DNA of 64,000 bases. Source: Bacillus thuringiensis (GTDB lineage Bacteria > Bacillota > Bacilli > Bacillales > Bacillaceae_G). The stretch is from the NCBI RefSeq assembly GCF_022095615.2, contig NZ_CP155559.1, forward strand, positions 4,275,501 to 4,339,500, read 5' to 3'. The notes beneath the pieces were generated by a model that had not been told where the DNA came from, did no database searches, and saw only the letters and a list, made by a program, of their open reading frames with translations. This document shows positions 47,324 through 56,552 of the stretch, piece by piece (position 1 is the first letter of the stretch; each line of letters starts with the position of its first letter). Made by a program: the position numbers and the translations under genes.

Positions 47324-47926
47324 TTAGTCAATAATGTTCCAATTCTTTAAAATCACCTGTAATTGTGTTTTCGTTCCCATAATTGTGCCATCATTATTTA
47401 TCACTTCATCTGCATTCTTCACTTTTTCTTCTAACGGCATTTGAGATTGAATACGAACTGTTGCTTCTTCTTCTGAAAAATTATTTCGTTTCATTAAACG
47501 TTCTAATTGCGTATGTGGCTTAACTGCTACAACTAAAACGCGGTCAACGAGACTTGTTAATTTACTTTCAAATAAGAGAGGTATATCTAACACAACCGCT
47601 TGCATACCTTCCTTTATGTACTTTTCCTTTTGCCTATTCATTTCCTCACGCACTGCAGGGTGAACAATTTTATTTAACTGCAATCGTTTTTCTTCATTAT
47701 AGAAAACGACACTTCCTAATTTCGGTCGATCCAATTCTCCATCTTCTTGTAATACTTCCGTTCCAAACACTTCTACTATTTTGTTATATGCTGGTTTTCC
47801 TCGCTCTACAACTTCCCTTGCAATAATATCCGCATCAATAACTGGTATACTCAGTTCACGAAACATGTCTGATACCGTACTTTTCCCGCTTGCAATGCCT
47901 CCTGTTAATCCAATTACTACTGTCAT
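47324..47926 (-). CDS. coaE: Dephospho-CoA kinase
   Basis: About 200 aa (ATG at 47926 or 47929). P-loop [12 protein letters not shown] at the N-terminus, [13 protein letters not shown] substrate segment and the LLFESKL motif. It performs the last step of CoA synthesis. In B. subtilis it follows polA-mutM-ytaF; here a TnpB element separates it from ytaF. No good ribosome site is visible before either ATG, which is unusual in this window. Confidence 0.93.
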   Translation of the reverse strand: MTVVIGLTGGIASGKSTVSDMFRELSIPVIDADIIAREVVERGKPAYNKIVEVFGTEVLQEDGELDRPKLGSVVFYNEEKRLQLNKIVHPAVREEMNRQKEKYIKEGMQAVVLDIPLLFESKLTSLVDRVLVVAVKPHTQLERLMKRNNFSEEEATVRIQSQMPLEEKVKNADEVINNDGTIMGTKTQLQVILKNWNIID

Positions 47927-48015
47927 CATAATCCGTTGCCATAAACTTATAAAAATCTATAAATTTTGTTTATTTCCCTGTTCTACGTGTCCGATTTTGC
48001 AGAAAGCTACTTTCG

Positions 48016-48099
48016 TTTGACCTAACACTCCGAGGGCGTAAATTCGGATACAACGAATCCTACATATTAGCCGTAACTTTTTTGATATTAACTGGCTAA
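48016..48099 (-). ncRNA. Putative omega (reRNA) guide scaffold at the tnpB 3' end
   Basis: A stem TTAGCC/GGCTAA (48094-48099/48067-48072, minus orientation) spans the tnpB stop. It is followed by GGAT/ATCC and CCGA/TCGG hairpins and ends GGTCAAA at 48016. TnpB guide RNAs derive from this part, with the guide in the flank just beyond (bases below 48016). Confidence 0.5.
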
Positions 48100-49203
48100 T
48101 TCATACAGTGACAAATTGATAGCCGCATTTAAATCCCTATCCATTTCGTGACCACAAGTGCATTGGTATACACGGTCAGAAAGTTTTAGTTCTTTGTTGA
48201 TGCTTCCACAATTGGAACACATTTTTGAAGAAGGATACCATGCATCAGCTTCTACAAATTCAATACCATATTTTTCACACTTGTATTGAATTTGTCTTTT
48301 GAACTCATATAAACACTGCTTCGCAATCGCTTTAGCTAGGTGTCTATTCTTCATCAGACCTTTCATATGCAACGTCTCCATCACAATACGAAATGGCTTG
48401 GTTTTCACAATTTCGCTCGTTGACTGATGAAGATGATTCTTTCTGATATTTGATAACCTTCTATGTAGTTGTCGTATCTCTTGTTCGATTTTTATAATGT
48501 TGCTTGTTTTGACAAAACGGTTTCCCTCCCTGTTCATTTCATATTTACGAGAAACTTGACGTTGCAACCTACGAAGGCGTTTCTCTGCCTTTCTTATCAC
48601 CTTTGTTTTGTTGATATTTTTCTTTTTCTGACCATCAGAACAATATGCTAATTCTTTGATTCCAACATCTATTCCTAACGAAACAGCCGTTAACTTCTCT
48701 TTTGTAAACTCCTGTTCGATACTGACAGACAAATACCAATACTTACCATCAAAGCTAACGCGTGGATTAGAGTACTTCACCTCTTCAGGTAACTTTTCGG
48801 ATGTTTTTACCCAACCAACTTTCTCAATCAAAACTTGTTTTTCTTTTACTTTTAACTTGATGTTATCGTTGTAGAAAGAGGGTTTTGATTTCCTTCTGCT
48901 TTTGAATCGTGGTTTATCAGCCAGCCCCTTAAAAAATCGTTTATATGCTTCACAAGCATCTTTGATTGCTTGTTTGGCTATATTATTCGAAACATCATAC
49001 AACCAGGCATATTCTTCAGTCTGCTTCAATACAGTTAATTCTTTCCTTAAAAAACAGTCTGATATGAACTTTCCGCCATTCTTATAATTCTCCTCTTGCT
49101 TCGCCAGTGTCCAATTATAAGCCCATCTTGCCGTGCCAACAGATTTCCAAAGTTGCAATTCTTGTTCTTTATTTGGCTTGATTCTCACTTTCTTCGCAAG
49201 CAT
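48088..49203 (-). CDS. tnpB: RNA-guided endonuclease TnpB
   Basis: 371 aa from ATG 49203 (adjacent GTG 49206 possible). N-terminal helix-turn-helix/OrfB segment (~1-45), wedge region, then the RuvC-like nuclease with D179 (LGIDVGIKEL), E276 (IVMETLHMKG) and D357 (DRDLNAA). A zinc finger (C329, C332, C348, C350) sits between the last two. All catalytic residues and the full length are kept, so it is probably active. TnpB cuts DNA next to a short motif guided by RNA from the element's right end, helping retention of the element. Confidence 0.92.
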   Translation of the reverse strand: MLAKKVRIKPNKEQELQLWKSVGTARWAYNWTLAKQEENYKNGGKFISDCFLRKELTVLKQTEEYAWLYDVSNNIAKQAIKDACEAYKRFFKGLADKPRFKSRRKSKPSFYNDNIKLKVKEKQVLIEKVGWVKTSEKLPEEVKYSNPRVSFDGKYWYLSVSIEQEFTKEKLTAVSLGIDVGIKELAYCSDGQKKKNINKTKVIRKAEKRLRRLQRQVSRKYEMNREGNRFVKTSNIIKIEQEIRQLHRRLSNIRKNHLHQSTSEIVKTKPFRIVMETLHMKGLMKNRHLAKAIAKQCLYEFKRQIQYKCEKYGIEFVEADAWYPSSKMCSNCGSINKELKLSDRVYQCTCGHEMDRDLNAAINLSLYELAS

Positions 49204-49418
49204 CACTTTCCAACAACTCCTTAACCATCTTCTTAGCTATATTTGCTCCTTCTCCTTGAAGATGGCAACTAGTTTACTCTGTCCTACCTACCTCTTTTAC
49301 AAAATCACCAATTATTGAATATAATTTAAGATTTTTCACCCCATGAGGCTACTTTACCCTGACAATGGTTTTTTATCTATAAATATATACTTACCGTCCT
49401 CCCCTCCTCATAATAAAA

Positions 49419-49442
49419 GGCGCGAAACTAAAGTTCCACGCC
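49419..49442 (-). terminator. ytaF terminator
   Basis: A GGCGCGAAACT/AGTTCCACGCC hairpin (imperfect, 49419-49429/49432-49442) followed by TTTTATTAT on the minus strand. Confidence 0.65.
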
Positions 49443-49447
49443 CATAC

Positions 49448-50080
49448 TTACATTTTCCAAATTCCAATAATAATGAGTAATACCCCAGGCAGGAATGTAA
49501 ATTTTTGTAACCATTTCATATTTGATAAAACCGTTCCAAGTTTCATTCCAATAAATAAAAACAAAGAACTCATCACTGCAACTAATATCGCCATCATAGC
49601 AGGTGCATACCCTAATAAAGATGCACCAATTCCAGCACCGAACGAATCTATAGAAAGAGCGATACCAAGAAGTAACGCTTCTCCTGCAGAAATGGTGCCT
49701 GATTTATCAAAATCTGCAACAGTCGGTTTCCGCAAAATTTGAATCACTAGCCCGAGCGAAGCAATTTCTAATTTCCAAACCTTCTCCTCTTGCTTCGGTT
49801 CTTCTTTTTTCTCACTTCGAAAAAATTGGTATAATACCCAAATTCCTATTCCAATAAGGACAAGCCCACCGATACGCGTTGCGATAACAGGTGAAAATAT
49901 TTTCGCGATCATATGTCCAATTCCCATTGAAACAAGCATAACAGCCGCTGAACACATTCCGATAATTATAATTGATCTTAGTGGAATTCTTACGCTTCTT
50001 AAACCATATGTTAGCCCTACACTACAGCTATCTAAGCTTAATGTAAAAGCTAATAAAATAAGAGATAAATAAAGGTACAT
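49448..50080 (-). CDS. ytaF: Sporulation membrane protein YtaF (MntP-like) with EF-hand-like loop
   Basis: 210 aa with six membrane helices in two triplets, each starting with a SxDSxxxG motif (LSLDSCSVG ~15-22 and LSIDSFGAG ~142-150), typical of MntP/YtaF. The hydrophilic loop between them (~88-135) carries D123-F-D125-K-S127-G-T129-I-S131...E134, which fits a 12-residue EF-hand calcium loop. Function in sporulation is not defined; transport of a divalent ion is possible. Part of the polA-mutM-ytaF run. Confidence 0.9.
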   Translation of the reverse strand: MYLYLSLILLAFTLSLDSCSVGLTYGLRSVRIPLRSIIIIGMCSAAVMLVSMGIGHMIAKIFSPVIATRIGGLVLIGIGIWVLYQFFRSEKKEEPKQEEKVWKLEIASLGLVIQILRKPTVADFDKSGTISAGEALLLGIALSIDSFGAGIGASLLGYAPAMMAILVAVMSSLFLFIGMKLGTVLSNMKWLQKFTFLPGVLLIIIGIWKM

Positions 50081-50152
50081 CGGTAAGCGCCTCCCTTATA
50101 CATAGCCCTGCTGTATGTATATGACAAATGCCTATCCGATGTTATCTCTTTT

Positions 50153-50983
50153 CTATATTCTCGGCTGACAAATCGGGCAGTAATGCGTTCCTCTTCCGCC
50201 GACAACTGTTTTTTCTAATATCGTACCGCAAGTAACGCACGGTTCTCCTTTTTTTCCGTATACATTTAGAAGTTCTTGGAATGAGCCAACTTGTCCTTGC
50301 GAGTTGATATACGTTCGAATTGTACTTCCGCCACGCTTCACTGCTTCACCTAACGTTGTAACAGTCGCCTCGTAAATTCGTTCAATTTCTTCTGCTGTTA
50401 ATGACGAAGCTTCTCGTTCCGGATGAATTTGAGAACGGAATAAAACTTCATCTACATATATATTTCCAAGCCCTACTAAAAGACGCTGGTCTAATAATAC
50501 GACTTTTATTTTACGATTGGTCTTTTGCAATCTCTCTTGTAAATACTGCGGTGTCAATTCAGCATCAAATGGCTCTGGACCTAAGTCAGCAAGAGGCATT
50601 TGATTCAATTCTTCACCTTTCTTAAAGAGATGCATCGTACCAAACTTTCTCACATCTTTATAATGTAGTTCAGTTCCATCTGTAAATAAGAAACGGACAT
50701 GCGTATGCTTATCAATTGGCTCGTCCTCTTGATGCAGTAAAAACTTACCTTCCATACGCAAATGTGAAACAATAACATAATTCGTTACATATAAAAGCAA
50801 AAACTTTCCTCTTCGCTTTATATTTTCAATCTTCTCGCCTCTTAGCATTTCTTTAAAGATTTCTGCATCATCCGGTCGTTTTACTATTTTAGGATAGGTA
50901 ACAATGACATCTTCAATTGTTTTTCCTGTCACAAGATTTTCAAGTGTCCGTCTGACGTTTTCAACCTCTGGTAATTCAGGCAT
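50153..50983 (-). CDS. mutM: Formamidopyrimidine-DNA glycosylase
   Basis: 276 aa, starting MPELPEVENVRR: P2 is the nucleophile and E3 the acid of Fpg. A helix-two-turn-helix and a C-terminal zinc finger (CVTC...CPIC at ~248-271) follow. It removes 8-oxoguanine and nicks the strand. It lies 12 nt after polA, in the same transcript. Confidence 0.97.
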   Translation of the reverse strand: MPELPEVENVRRTLENLVTGKTIEDVIVTYPKIVKRPDDAEIFKEMLRGEKIENIKRRGKFLLLYVTNYVIVSHLRMEGKFLLHQEDEPIDKHTHVRFLFTDGTELHYKDVRKFGTMHLFKKGEELNQMPLADLGPEPFDAELTPQYLQERLQKTNRKIKVVLLDQRLLVGLGNIYVDEVLFRSQIHPEREASSLTAEEIERIYEATVTTLGEAVKRGGSTIRTYINSQGQVGSFQELLNVYGKKGEPCVTCGTILEKTVVGGRGTHYCPICQPRI

Positions 50984-50995
50984 TTCATCACTTCC

Positions 50996-53629
50996 TTATT
51001 TTGCGTCGTACCAAGTTGGACCGTAAGAATAATCAACTTTCAACGGAACTACGAGTTCAATTGCATGCTCCATTACTTCTGGTACAAGCTTCTCTAATTT
51101 TTCAATTTCTTCTTGTGGTGCTTCAAATATCAATTCATCGTGTACTTGCAGAAGAAGACGAGCTTGTAATCCTTCTTCTTCTAAACGATCTGCCATAATA
51201 ATCATCGCTTTTTTAATAATATCTGCTGCAGTACCTTGAATTGGTGTATTCATAGCTGTACGCTCAGCAAAGCTACGTAAATTGAAATTACGACTCGTAA
51301 TTTCCGGAATATAACGGCGGCGATTTAATAATGTAGCCACATATCCTTTTTGTTTCGCATCTTTTACGATGTCACTCATGTAATCTTGTACACCAGGGAA
51401 GCTTTCTAAATACTTTTCAATAAATTCCGCTGCTGCTTTTCTTGTAATTCCTAAGTTTTGTGAAAGACCATAATCACTAATACCATACACAATTCCGAAG
51501 TTAACAGCTTTCGCTTGTCGTCTCATATTTGAAGTTACTTCATCTTTTTCAACGCCAAATACATCCATAGCTGTTTTCGTATGAATATCCATGTCATGTT
51601 GGAACGCGTCAACTAGCCCTTTATCATTTGCAATATGAGCTAATACGCGAAGTTCAATTTGTGAATAATCTGCCGCGTACATAATCCATCCTTCTTCTGA
51701 TGGAACAAATGCCTGACGAATCTTTCTTCCTTCTTCTAATCGAATCGGGATATTTTGCAAGTTCGGATCCGTTGAACTTAATCGACCTGTTTGCGTTAAT
51801 ACTTGATTGAAACGAGTATGGATTTTAGATGACTCTTCATGTACAACTTTTAATAAACCTTCAATATAAGTTGAATTTAGTTTCCCTAATTGACGATAAT
51901 GTAAAATGTTTGGAATGATTTCATGACGATCCATAAGCTTTTCTAGTACATCAGCTGACGTAGAATAACCTGTTTTCGTCTTTTTAATAACTGGTAAGTT
52001 TAAGTTCTCAAACAGAATAACACCAAGCTGCTTCGGTGAATTAATATTAAATTCTGTTCCCGCAAGCTTATAAATTTCCTGTTCCATTTCCTTTAATCTA
52101 CCTGCAAGTTCTTCTCCCATATTACGAAGACGCTCCGTATCAACTTTTACACCTTTTACTTCCATATCAGCTAATACACGCGCAAGTGGTAATTCTAACT
52201 CTGTAAACAGTTCATATTGCTCATTCTTTTGTAACTCTTCTACGAATGTTTGCTTTACATCATATAATACGTGCACTTTACGAGCTACATGCTCCGCTAC
52301 TACTTCTAGCTCTGGAACAGCACGCTTCGCACCTTTTCCATAAACTTCTTCGTCGGATTTCACAGCATGTGTTTCTTTCATTTTTGCTACAGTACGGAAA
52401 TCTTTATCCGTATCAGCCGGGTCAAGTAAATAAGCAGCGATTAATAGATCAAAGTCAATCCCTTGCATATCTATCCCGTTCCATTTAAGTGCAACGATTG
52501 CGCGCTTCGCATCAAATGTATGCTTTCTCATTTCTCCATCTGCAAGCCACTCTTTAAAGGCGTCTGACTTAAGAGCAATGTCTGTCTGAATAAAGTAACA
52601 GCCATTTTCATTTTGAATACCAAAACCTTGAATGTCCGCTCTATGATAGTTATCTTCTTGTACTTCAACGATAAGCGCACTATCTTGCTGAAGCATTTCT
52701 TCTGTAACTTCTTCCACAATATCAAATGTAATATCATCTAATTCAGCTGGAGTCGTTTCTTCTGGCGTAACACCTAATTTATTTAAAAGGGATGTAAATC
52801 CTAAATTCTCGAACATCGGAATCACATCACTTGCTTCATACCCTTTATACTCCATATCATCCACATGCACTGTAATCGGTGCATCTGTAATAATAGTTGC
52901 AAGATCTTTACTCATAAGAGCTTGATCTTTATTTGCTTCTAGCTTTTCTTTTAATTTCTTCCCGCTTACTTGATCTATATTTTCATACACTGCCTCGACC
53001 GTTTCAAACTGTGTTAACAATTTAATCGCAGTTTTTTCGCCAACTCCTGGTACACCTGGAATATTATCTGACTGGTCTCCCATTAAACCTTTCATATCGA
53101 TAATTTGCTTTGGTGATAAGCTGTATTTCTCAAATAAAGCTTCTTTCGTATATTCATCCACTTCTGTAATCCCTTTGCGAGGAATACATACGAGTGTATT
53201 CTCTGAAACAAGTTGCAGTAAGTCTTTATCTCCTGAAATAACTTTTACATGAAACCCTTGTTCACTCGCTTCTTTCGCTAACGTCCCCATAATGTCATCC
53301 GCTTCATAATTTTCTAATTCATAACGCGGTACGTTGAATGCATCAAGCATCTCACGAATAAACGGGAATTGCTCTGATAATTCAGGTGGAGTCTTTTGAC
53401 GTCCTCCTTTATACTCACTATACGTTTTATGACGGAATGTCGTTTTACCCGCATCAAACGCTACTAACATATGCGTTGGTTTTTCTTCCTCTAATATTCT
53501 CATTAACATCATTGTAAAACCGTAAATTGCGTTCGTATGTATACCTTTGTCGTTATTTAAAAGCGGTAGTGCAAAGAAAGCACGATACGCGATATTATTA
53601 CCATCTACTAATACGACCTTTTTTTCCAA
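50996..53629 (-). CDS. polA: DNA polymerase I
   Basis: 877 aa from TTG 53629, 7 nt after GGAGG (MEKKVVLVDGNNIAYR...). 5'-3' exonuclease domain (~1-295, with KVISGDKDLLQL), a central domain lacking the DxE residues of active proofreading (as in other Bacilli), and the polymerase domain with motifs A (ADYSQIELRVLAH), B (RRQAKAVNFGIVYG) and C (VHDELIFE). It fills gaps in repair and removes RNA primers. Its leader carries an intrinsic terminator. Confidence 0.97.
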   Translation of the reverse strand: MEKKVVLVDGNNIAYRAFFALPLLNNDKGIHTNAIYGFTMMLMRILEEEKPTHMLVAFDAGKTTFRHKTYSEYKGGRQKTPPELSEQFPFIREMLDAFNVPRYELENYEADDIMGTLAKEASEQGFHVKVISGDKDLLQLVSENTLVCIPRKGITEVDEYTKEALFEKYSLSPKQIIDMKGLMGDQSDNIPGVPGVGEKTAIKLLTQFETVEAVYENIDQVSGKKLKEKLEANKDQALMSKDLATIITDAPITVHVDDMEYKGYEASDVIPMFENLGFTSLLNKLGVTPEETTPAELDDITFDIVEEVTEEMLQQDSALIVEVQEDNYHRADIQGFGIQNENGCYFIQTDIALKSDAFKEWLADGEMRKHTFDAKRAIVALKWNGIDMQGIDFDLLIAAYLLDPADTDKDFRTVAKMKETHAVKSDEEVYGKGAKRAVPELEVVAEHVARKVHVLYDVKQTFVEELQKNEQYELFTELELPLARVLADMEVKGVKVDTERLRNMGEELAGRLKEMEQEIYKLAGTEFNINSPKQLGVILFENLNLPVIKKTKTGYSTSADVLEKLMDRHEIIPNILHYRQLGKLNSTYIEGLLKVVHEESSKIHTRFNQVLTQTGRLSSTDPNLQNIPIRLEEGRKIRQAFVPSEEGWIMYAADYSQIELRVLAHIANDKGLVDAFQHDMDIHTKTAMDVFGVEKDEVTSNMRRQAKAVNFGIVYGISDYGLSQNLGITRKAAAEFIEKYLESFPGVQDYMSDIVKDAKQKGYVATLLNRRRYIPEITSRNFNLRSFAERTAMNTPIQGTAADIIKKAMIIMADRLEEEGLQARLLLQVHDELIFEAPQEEIEKLEKLVPEVMEHAIELVVPLKVDYSYGPTWYDAK

Positions 53630-53672
53630 ACCAGAAACCTCCCCATACAAATTTGAAATGATTTTTTTCACA

Positions 53673-53737
53673 GAAAAAAAACCGTTCCTTTCTTCTCTCT
53701 ATATTAACATGACTAATAGAGAGAAGAAAAATAACGG
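53673..53737 (-). terminator. Intrinsic terminator within the polA leader
   Basis: A 14-bp perfect stem (53689-53702/53716-53729, 13-nt loop), extended by CCGTT/AACGG, is followed on the minus strand by T8 (53673-53680). It lies only 44 nt before the polA start. Confidence 0.8.
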
Positions 53738-53845
53738 CTATTTTCTATCATATATACAAACGTTTACTAACATAAAAGGGAAGTGACGAGAACAGCATAA
53801 CTATTCTCGTCCAAAATTACTCCTTGGATGAAGGGGTTTTCATGT

Positions 53846-53891
53846 ATTATATTAACAGACCTTTATTAATATTTAATTAAGCCATTGTTAA
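53846..53891 (-). promoter_or_regulatory. Candidate PhoP-dependent promoter between phoR and polA
   Basis: On the minus strand TTAACA (53886-53891), TTAATT (53875-53880) and TTAATA (53864-53869) repeat at exact 11-bp steps, like PhoP boxes (TTAACA-type). A perfect TATAAT (53846-53851) follows 12 bp later with no -35 hexamer. Confidence 0.5.
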
Positions 53892-53913
53892 TATATTGTA
53901 AACATCCTTCATC

Positions 53914-55677
53914 CTATTTTTCAGTTGCTGATTTTGGTAAAACAACTGTAAATGTTGTCCCTTCCCCAACTTCACTATCCACTGTAATCGTACCGTGATG
54001 TGCCTCAACTAAATGCTTTACAATCGATAATCCAAGGCCTGTACCACCAGTATTTCTACTTCTCGCTTTATCCACTCGGTAAAAGCGTTCAAAAATACGC
54101 GGAATTTCATCTTTACTAATACCAATTCCCGTATCCAATACTTTTATATAAGCATTATATTTATCTTCTGCTAATTCTACAGAAACAACGCCTCCAGCCG
54201 GCGTATATACGATTGCGTTATTCATTAAATTAATAAAGATTTGCTTCAAACGACTTGGATCTCCAATGACCGAGACTCCTTTTAGCGCATTTACTTGTAA
54301 AGAAATTTCTTTTTCTCCTGCTTTGTTATCAAGCACCATATGAATGTCTTCAAGAAGTCCCTTCATATCAACGGTCCCCATACTCAATTTAAATCCTTGT
54401 TGCTCAATCTTTGATAAATCTAATAAATCTTCAATTAACCCTTGCATGCGTTCACTTTCTTTTAAAATAATGTGCAAGAAATGTTCGCAGAATTTTTTAT
54501 TATCCATCGCTCCGTCCAAGAGCGTTTCTGAAAAACCTTTAATAGAAGTAATCGGTGTCTTTAGTTCATGAGAAACATTCGCTAAAAAGTCTTTTCTCAT
54601 TTGTTCTAATTTCTTTAGCTCAGTAATGTCATGGAATACAAGGACAATCCCTTTCCATTCATGGTTCGTCCCGATAATCGGTGCTCCATATACTTCGAAA
54701 TGCTTTCGCTCAATTCCAAGCGGCAATAACATTTGTTTACGCACTTTCACTTCTGTCATAAAGATTTCTTCCACAAGCTCTATAATTTCTGTATGATGAA
54801 ACGACTCATAATATAAACGATCTAAATATTCTTCATCTGTTACGTGGAAAGTCTCCTTATAAGAACGGTTTACAAGGTTTATATAACCGCGGCTATCAAT
54901 TAAAATCATTCCGCTTCCCATATTTTCAATTAACGTATGCAGACGATCTTGTTGCATTTCTTGCTCAAGTGTCATCTCTTGTAAATTACGGGCTAAAATA
55001 TTAATCGCTTTACTCAGCATTCCCGTCTCATCTGAATGACTTTCATAAGCGCGCGCTTTATAATTTCCCTTCGCTAATTCGATAGCCACTTTCGTAACGG
55101 ATTCAATCGGCCTAATGTATTGCCCTGTAATTTTCATACCTAAAAATACGACTACGAGACAAGCGATAACAAATCCGATAATTAATAATCCCCACGTTTT
55201 TTGATGAACAGATTTCAAAGGCTCAATTGTACTTTTCACCAAAATGTACCCTTGTTTCCCTGCCACATCTTGAACGAACACCGCATGGTAAAATTCATTA
55301 TTCTGATCTGTTTCTTTCGTAATGACTTTATTTCTTTGTTTCGTTGTTTCAGAAGTAAGTTCTTTAATTATCCCTTGGCTAAATGCAGACTGTTCTCCGC
55401 CGCTATATTGAACTTTCTTTTTTTCATCTACAAATACAATAGAAGCCTGTATTTTTTCTTCTAACTTTTCAAATACATATGGATTTTTTAAAACATCATC
55501 AAAACCCTGTTCTTCTGCTAATACCGCAACATACTCTGTCTCTTTTACCATTCTCTCTTTGGCATGATCTATATAGTAGTTTTCAAACACGGTTTCCAGT
55601 AATAAACCTAGTCCAACTAAAATAAAAACAATAAGAGAAACAAATGTAAAAAGAAGCCTGGAACGAAATTTATTCAT
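53914..55677 (-). CDS. phoR: Phosphate sensor histidine kinase PhoR
   Basis: 587 aa. Two membrane helices (~8-28 and ~161-182) around an extracytoplasmic domain, then HAMP, a PAS domain (~245-350), the phospho-acceptor H370 (FLANVSHELKTPITSIKG) and the ATPase domain with N, G1 and G2 boxes (DTGIGISKDE, GTGLGLSIV). It phosphorylates PhoP under phosphate starvation. The start overlaps the end of phoP by 8 nt. Confidence 0.95.
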   Translation of the reverse strand: MNKFRSRLLFTFVSLIVFILVGLGLLLETVFENYYIDHAKERMVKETEYVAVLAEEQGFDDVLKNPYVFEKLEEKIQASIVFVDEKKKVQYSGGEQSAFSQGIIKELTSETTKQRNKVITKETDQNNEFYHAVFVQDVAGKQGYILVKSTIEPLKSVHQKTWGLLIIGFVIACLVVVFLGMKITGQYIRPIESVTKVAIELAKGNYKARAYESHSDETGMLSKAINILARNLQEMTLEQEMQQDRLHTLIENMGSGMILIDSRGYINLVNRSYKETFHVTDEEYLDRLYYESFHHTEIIELVEEIFMTEVKVRKQMLLPLGIERKHFEVYGAPIIGTNHEWKGIVLVFHDITELKKLEQMRKDFLANVSHELKTPITSIKGFSETLLDGAMDNKKFCEHFLHIILKESERMQGLIEDLLDLSKIEQQGFKLSMGTVDMKGLLEDIHMVLDNKAGEKEISLQVNALKGVSVIGDPSRLKQIFINLMNNAIVYTPAGGVVSVELAEDKYNAYIKVLDTGIGISKDEIPRIFERFYRVDKARSRNTGGTGLGLSIVKHLVEAHHGTITVDSEVGEGTTFTVVLPKSATEK

Positions 55678-56389
55678 CCCCTTTTGGCTCCTCTAATTTA
55701 TATCCTAAACCACGTATCGTTTTAATGTACGTCGGTTTTTTCGTATTTTGTTCAATTTTATCGCGCAAATGGCTAATATGAACGTCAACAATTCGTGTAT
55801 CACCAGCAAAATCATAGTTCCATACAGCACTTAATAATTGATCACGTGTCAACACGCGACTTTTATTTTTCGCAAGATAAACAAGTAGTTCAAATTCTTT
55901 TGGTGTTAATTCAAGCTTTCTTCCTTGGAAATAAGCCTCATAAAATTCCGGCAAAATTTTAAGTTCAGCAATTGTGATACTCTCTTCATCTGAAGCTTCT
56001 TTAACTTGTTCTTCTTGTTGTAGTTTCGTGCGGCGTAAAATTGCCTTCACACGCGCAACAACTTCCCTTGGGCTAAACGGCTTCGTCATATAATCATCTG
56101 CCCCAAGTTCAAGACCTAGCACCTTATCAAATTCATCATCTTTTGCTGTTAACATTAAAATCGGCGTCATAACGCGCTGCAATCGTAATTCTTTACACAC
56201 TTCCATACCATCCATTTTCGGAAGCATTAAATCTAATATAATTAAATCTGGGCGTTCTGTTGTCGCTTTTTGAAGCGCCATTTCTCCATCCATCGCTGTT
56301 ATAACTTCAAACCCAGCTTGTTGTAGATTAAATTCAATTAAAGTTAAGATAAATTCCTCATCATCAACTACTAAAATACGATTGTTCAT
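55670..56389 (-). CDS. phoP: Phosphate response regulator PhoP
   Basis: 239 aa. Receiver domain with acidic pocket D9-D10, phosphorylation site D53 (IILDLMLP) and K105-type lysine in MTKPFSP, followed by an OmpR-type winged helix (~140-235). It activates and represses phosphate-starvation genes. It has its own promoter at 56452 and overlaps phoR. Confidence 0.96.
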   Translation of the reverse strand: MNNRILVVDDEEFILTLIEFNLQQAGFEVITAMDGEMALQKATTERPDLIILDLMLPKMDGMEVCKELRLQRVMTPILMLTAKDDEFDKVLGLELGADDYMTKPFSPREVVARVKAILRRTKLQQEEQVKEASDEESITIAELKILPEFYEAYFQGRKLELTPKEFELLVYLAKNKSRVLTRDQLLSAVWNYDFAGDTRIVDVHISHLRDKIEQNTKKPTYIKTIRGLGYKLEEPKGDE

Positions 56390-56451
56390 TCTTTTCCTCC
56401 AAGTTATAGACTTGAAACCTTCTTCATCCTAGTATTTTCCCCGTTATTCTC

Positions 56452-56480
56452 ATCATACTAGAAAACAAGGTCCCTCTCAA
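56452..56480 (-). promoter_or_regulatory. phoPR promoter
   Basis: On the minus strand TTGAGA (56475-56480), 17-bp spacer, TATGAT (56452-56457); start expected ~55 nt before phoP. Confidence 0.65.
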
Positions 56481-56552
56481 TATAATTGTCTATACATGGA
56501 GCTCATTTGTATCAAACTGAGGAAAATAGAAGTAATTACAGCTCACCTTCAG

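Larger units (their letters stand above)
48016..49380 (-). mobile_element. Solo-TnpB insertion (IS1341-type, IS200/IS605 superfamily)
   Basis: An intact tnpB lies between coaE and ytaF, genes usually adjacent in Bacillus. The right end is set near 48016, where the minus strand reads GTGTTAGGTCAAA after structured RNA-like sequence. The left end is uncertain; a hairpin-prone stretch GGGTAAAGTAGCCTCATGG lies at ~49340-49360. No tnpA is present and there are no target duplications to see, as expected for this family. Confidence 0.75.

Noticed and set aside
53904..53912. A 9-bp inverted match to 53824-53832 (GGATGAAGG/CCTTCATCC) flanking the AT-rich region after phoR
   Set aside because: The arms are ~70 bp apart and short; chance pairing or a weak long-range fold cannot be told apart, so it is not listed as a feature.
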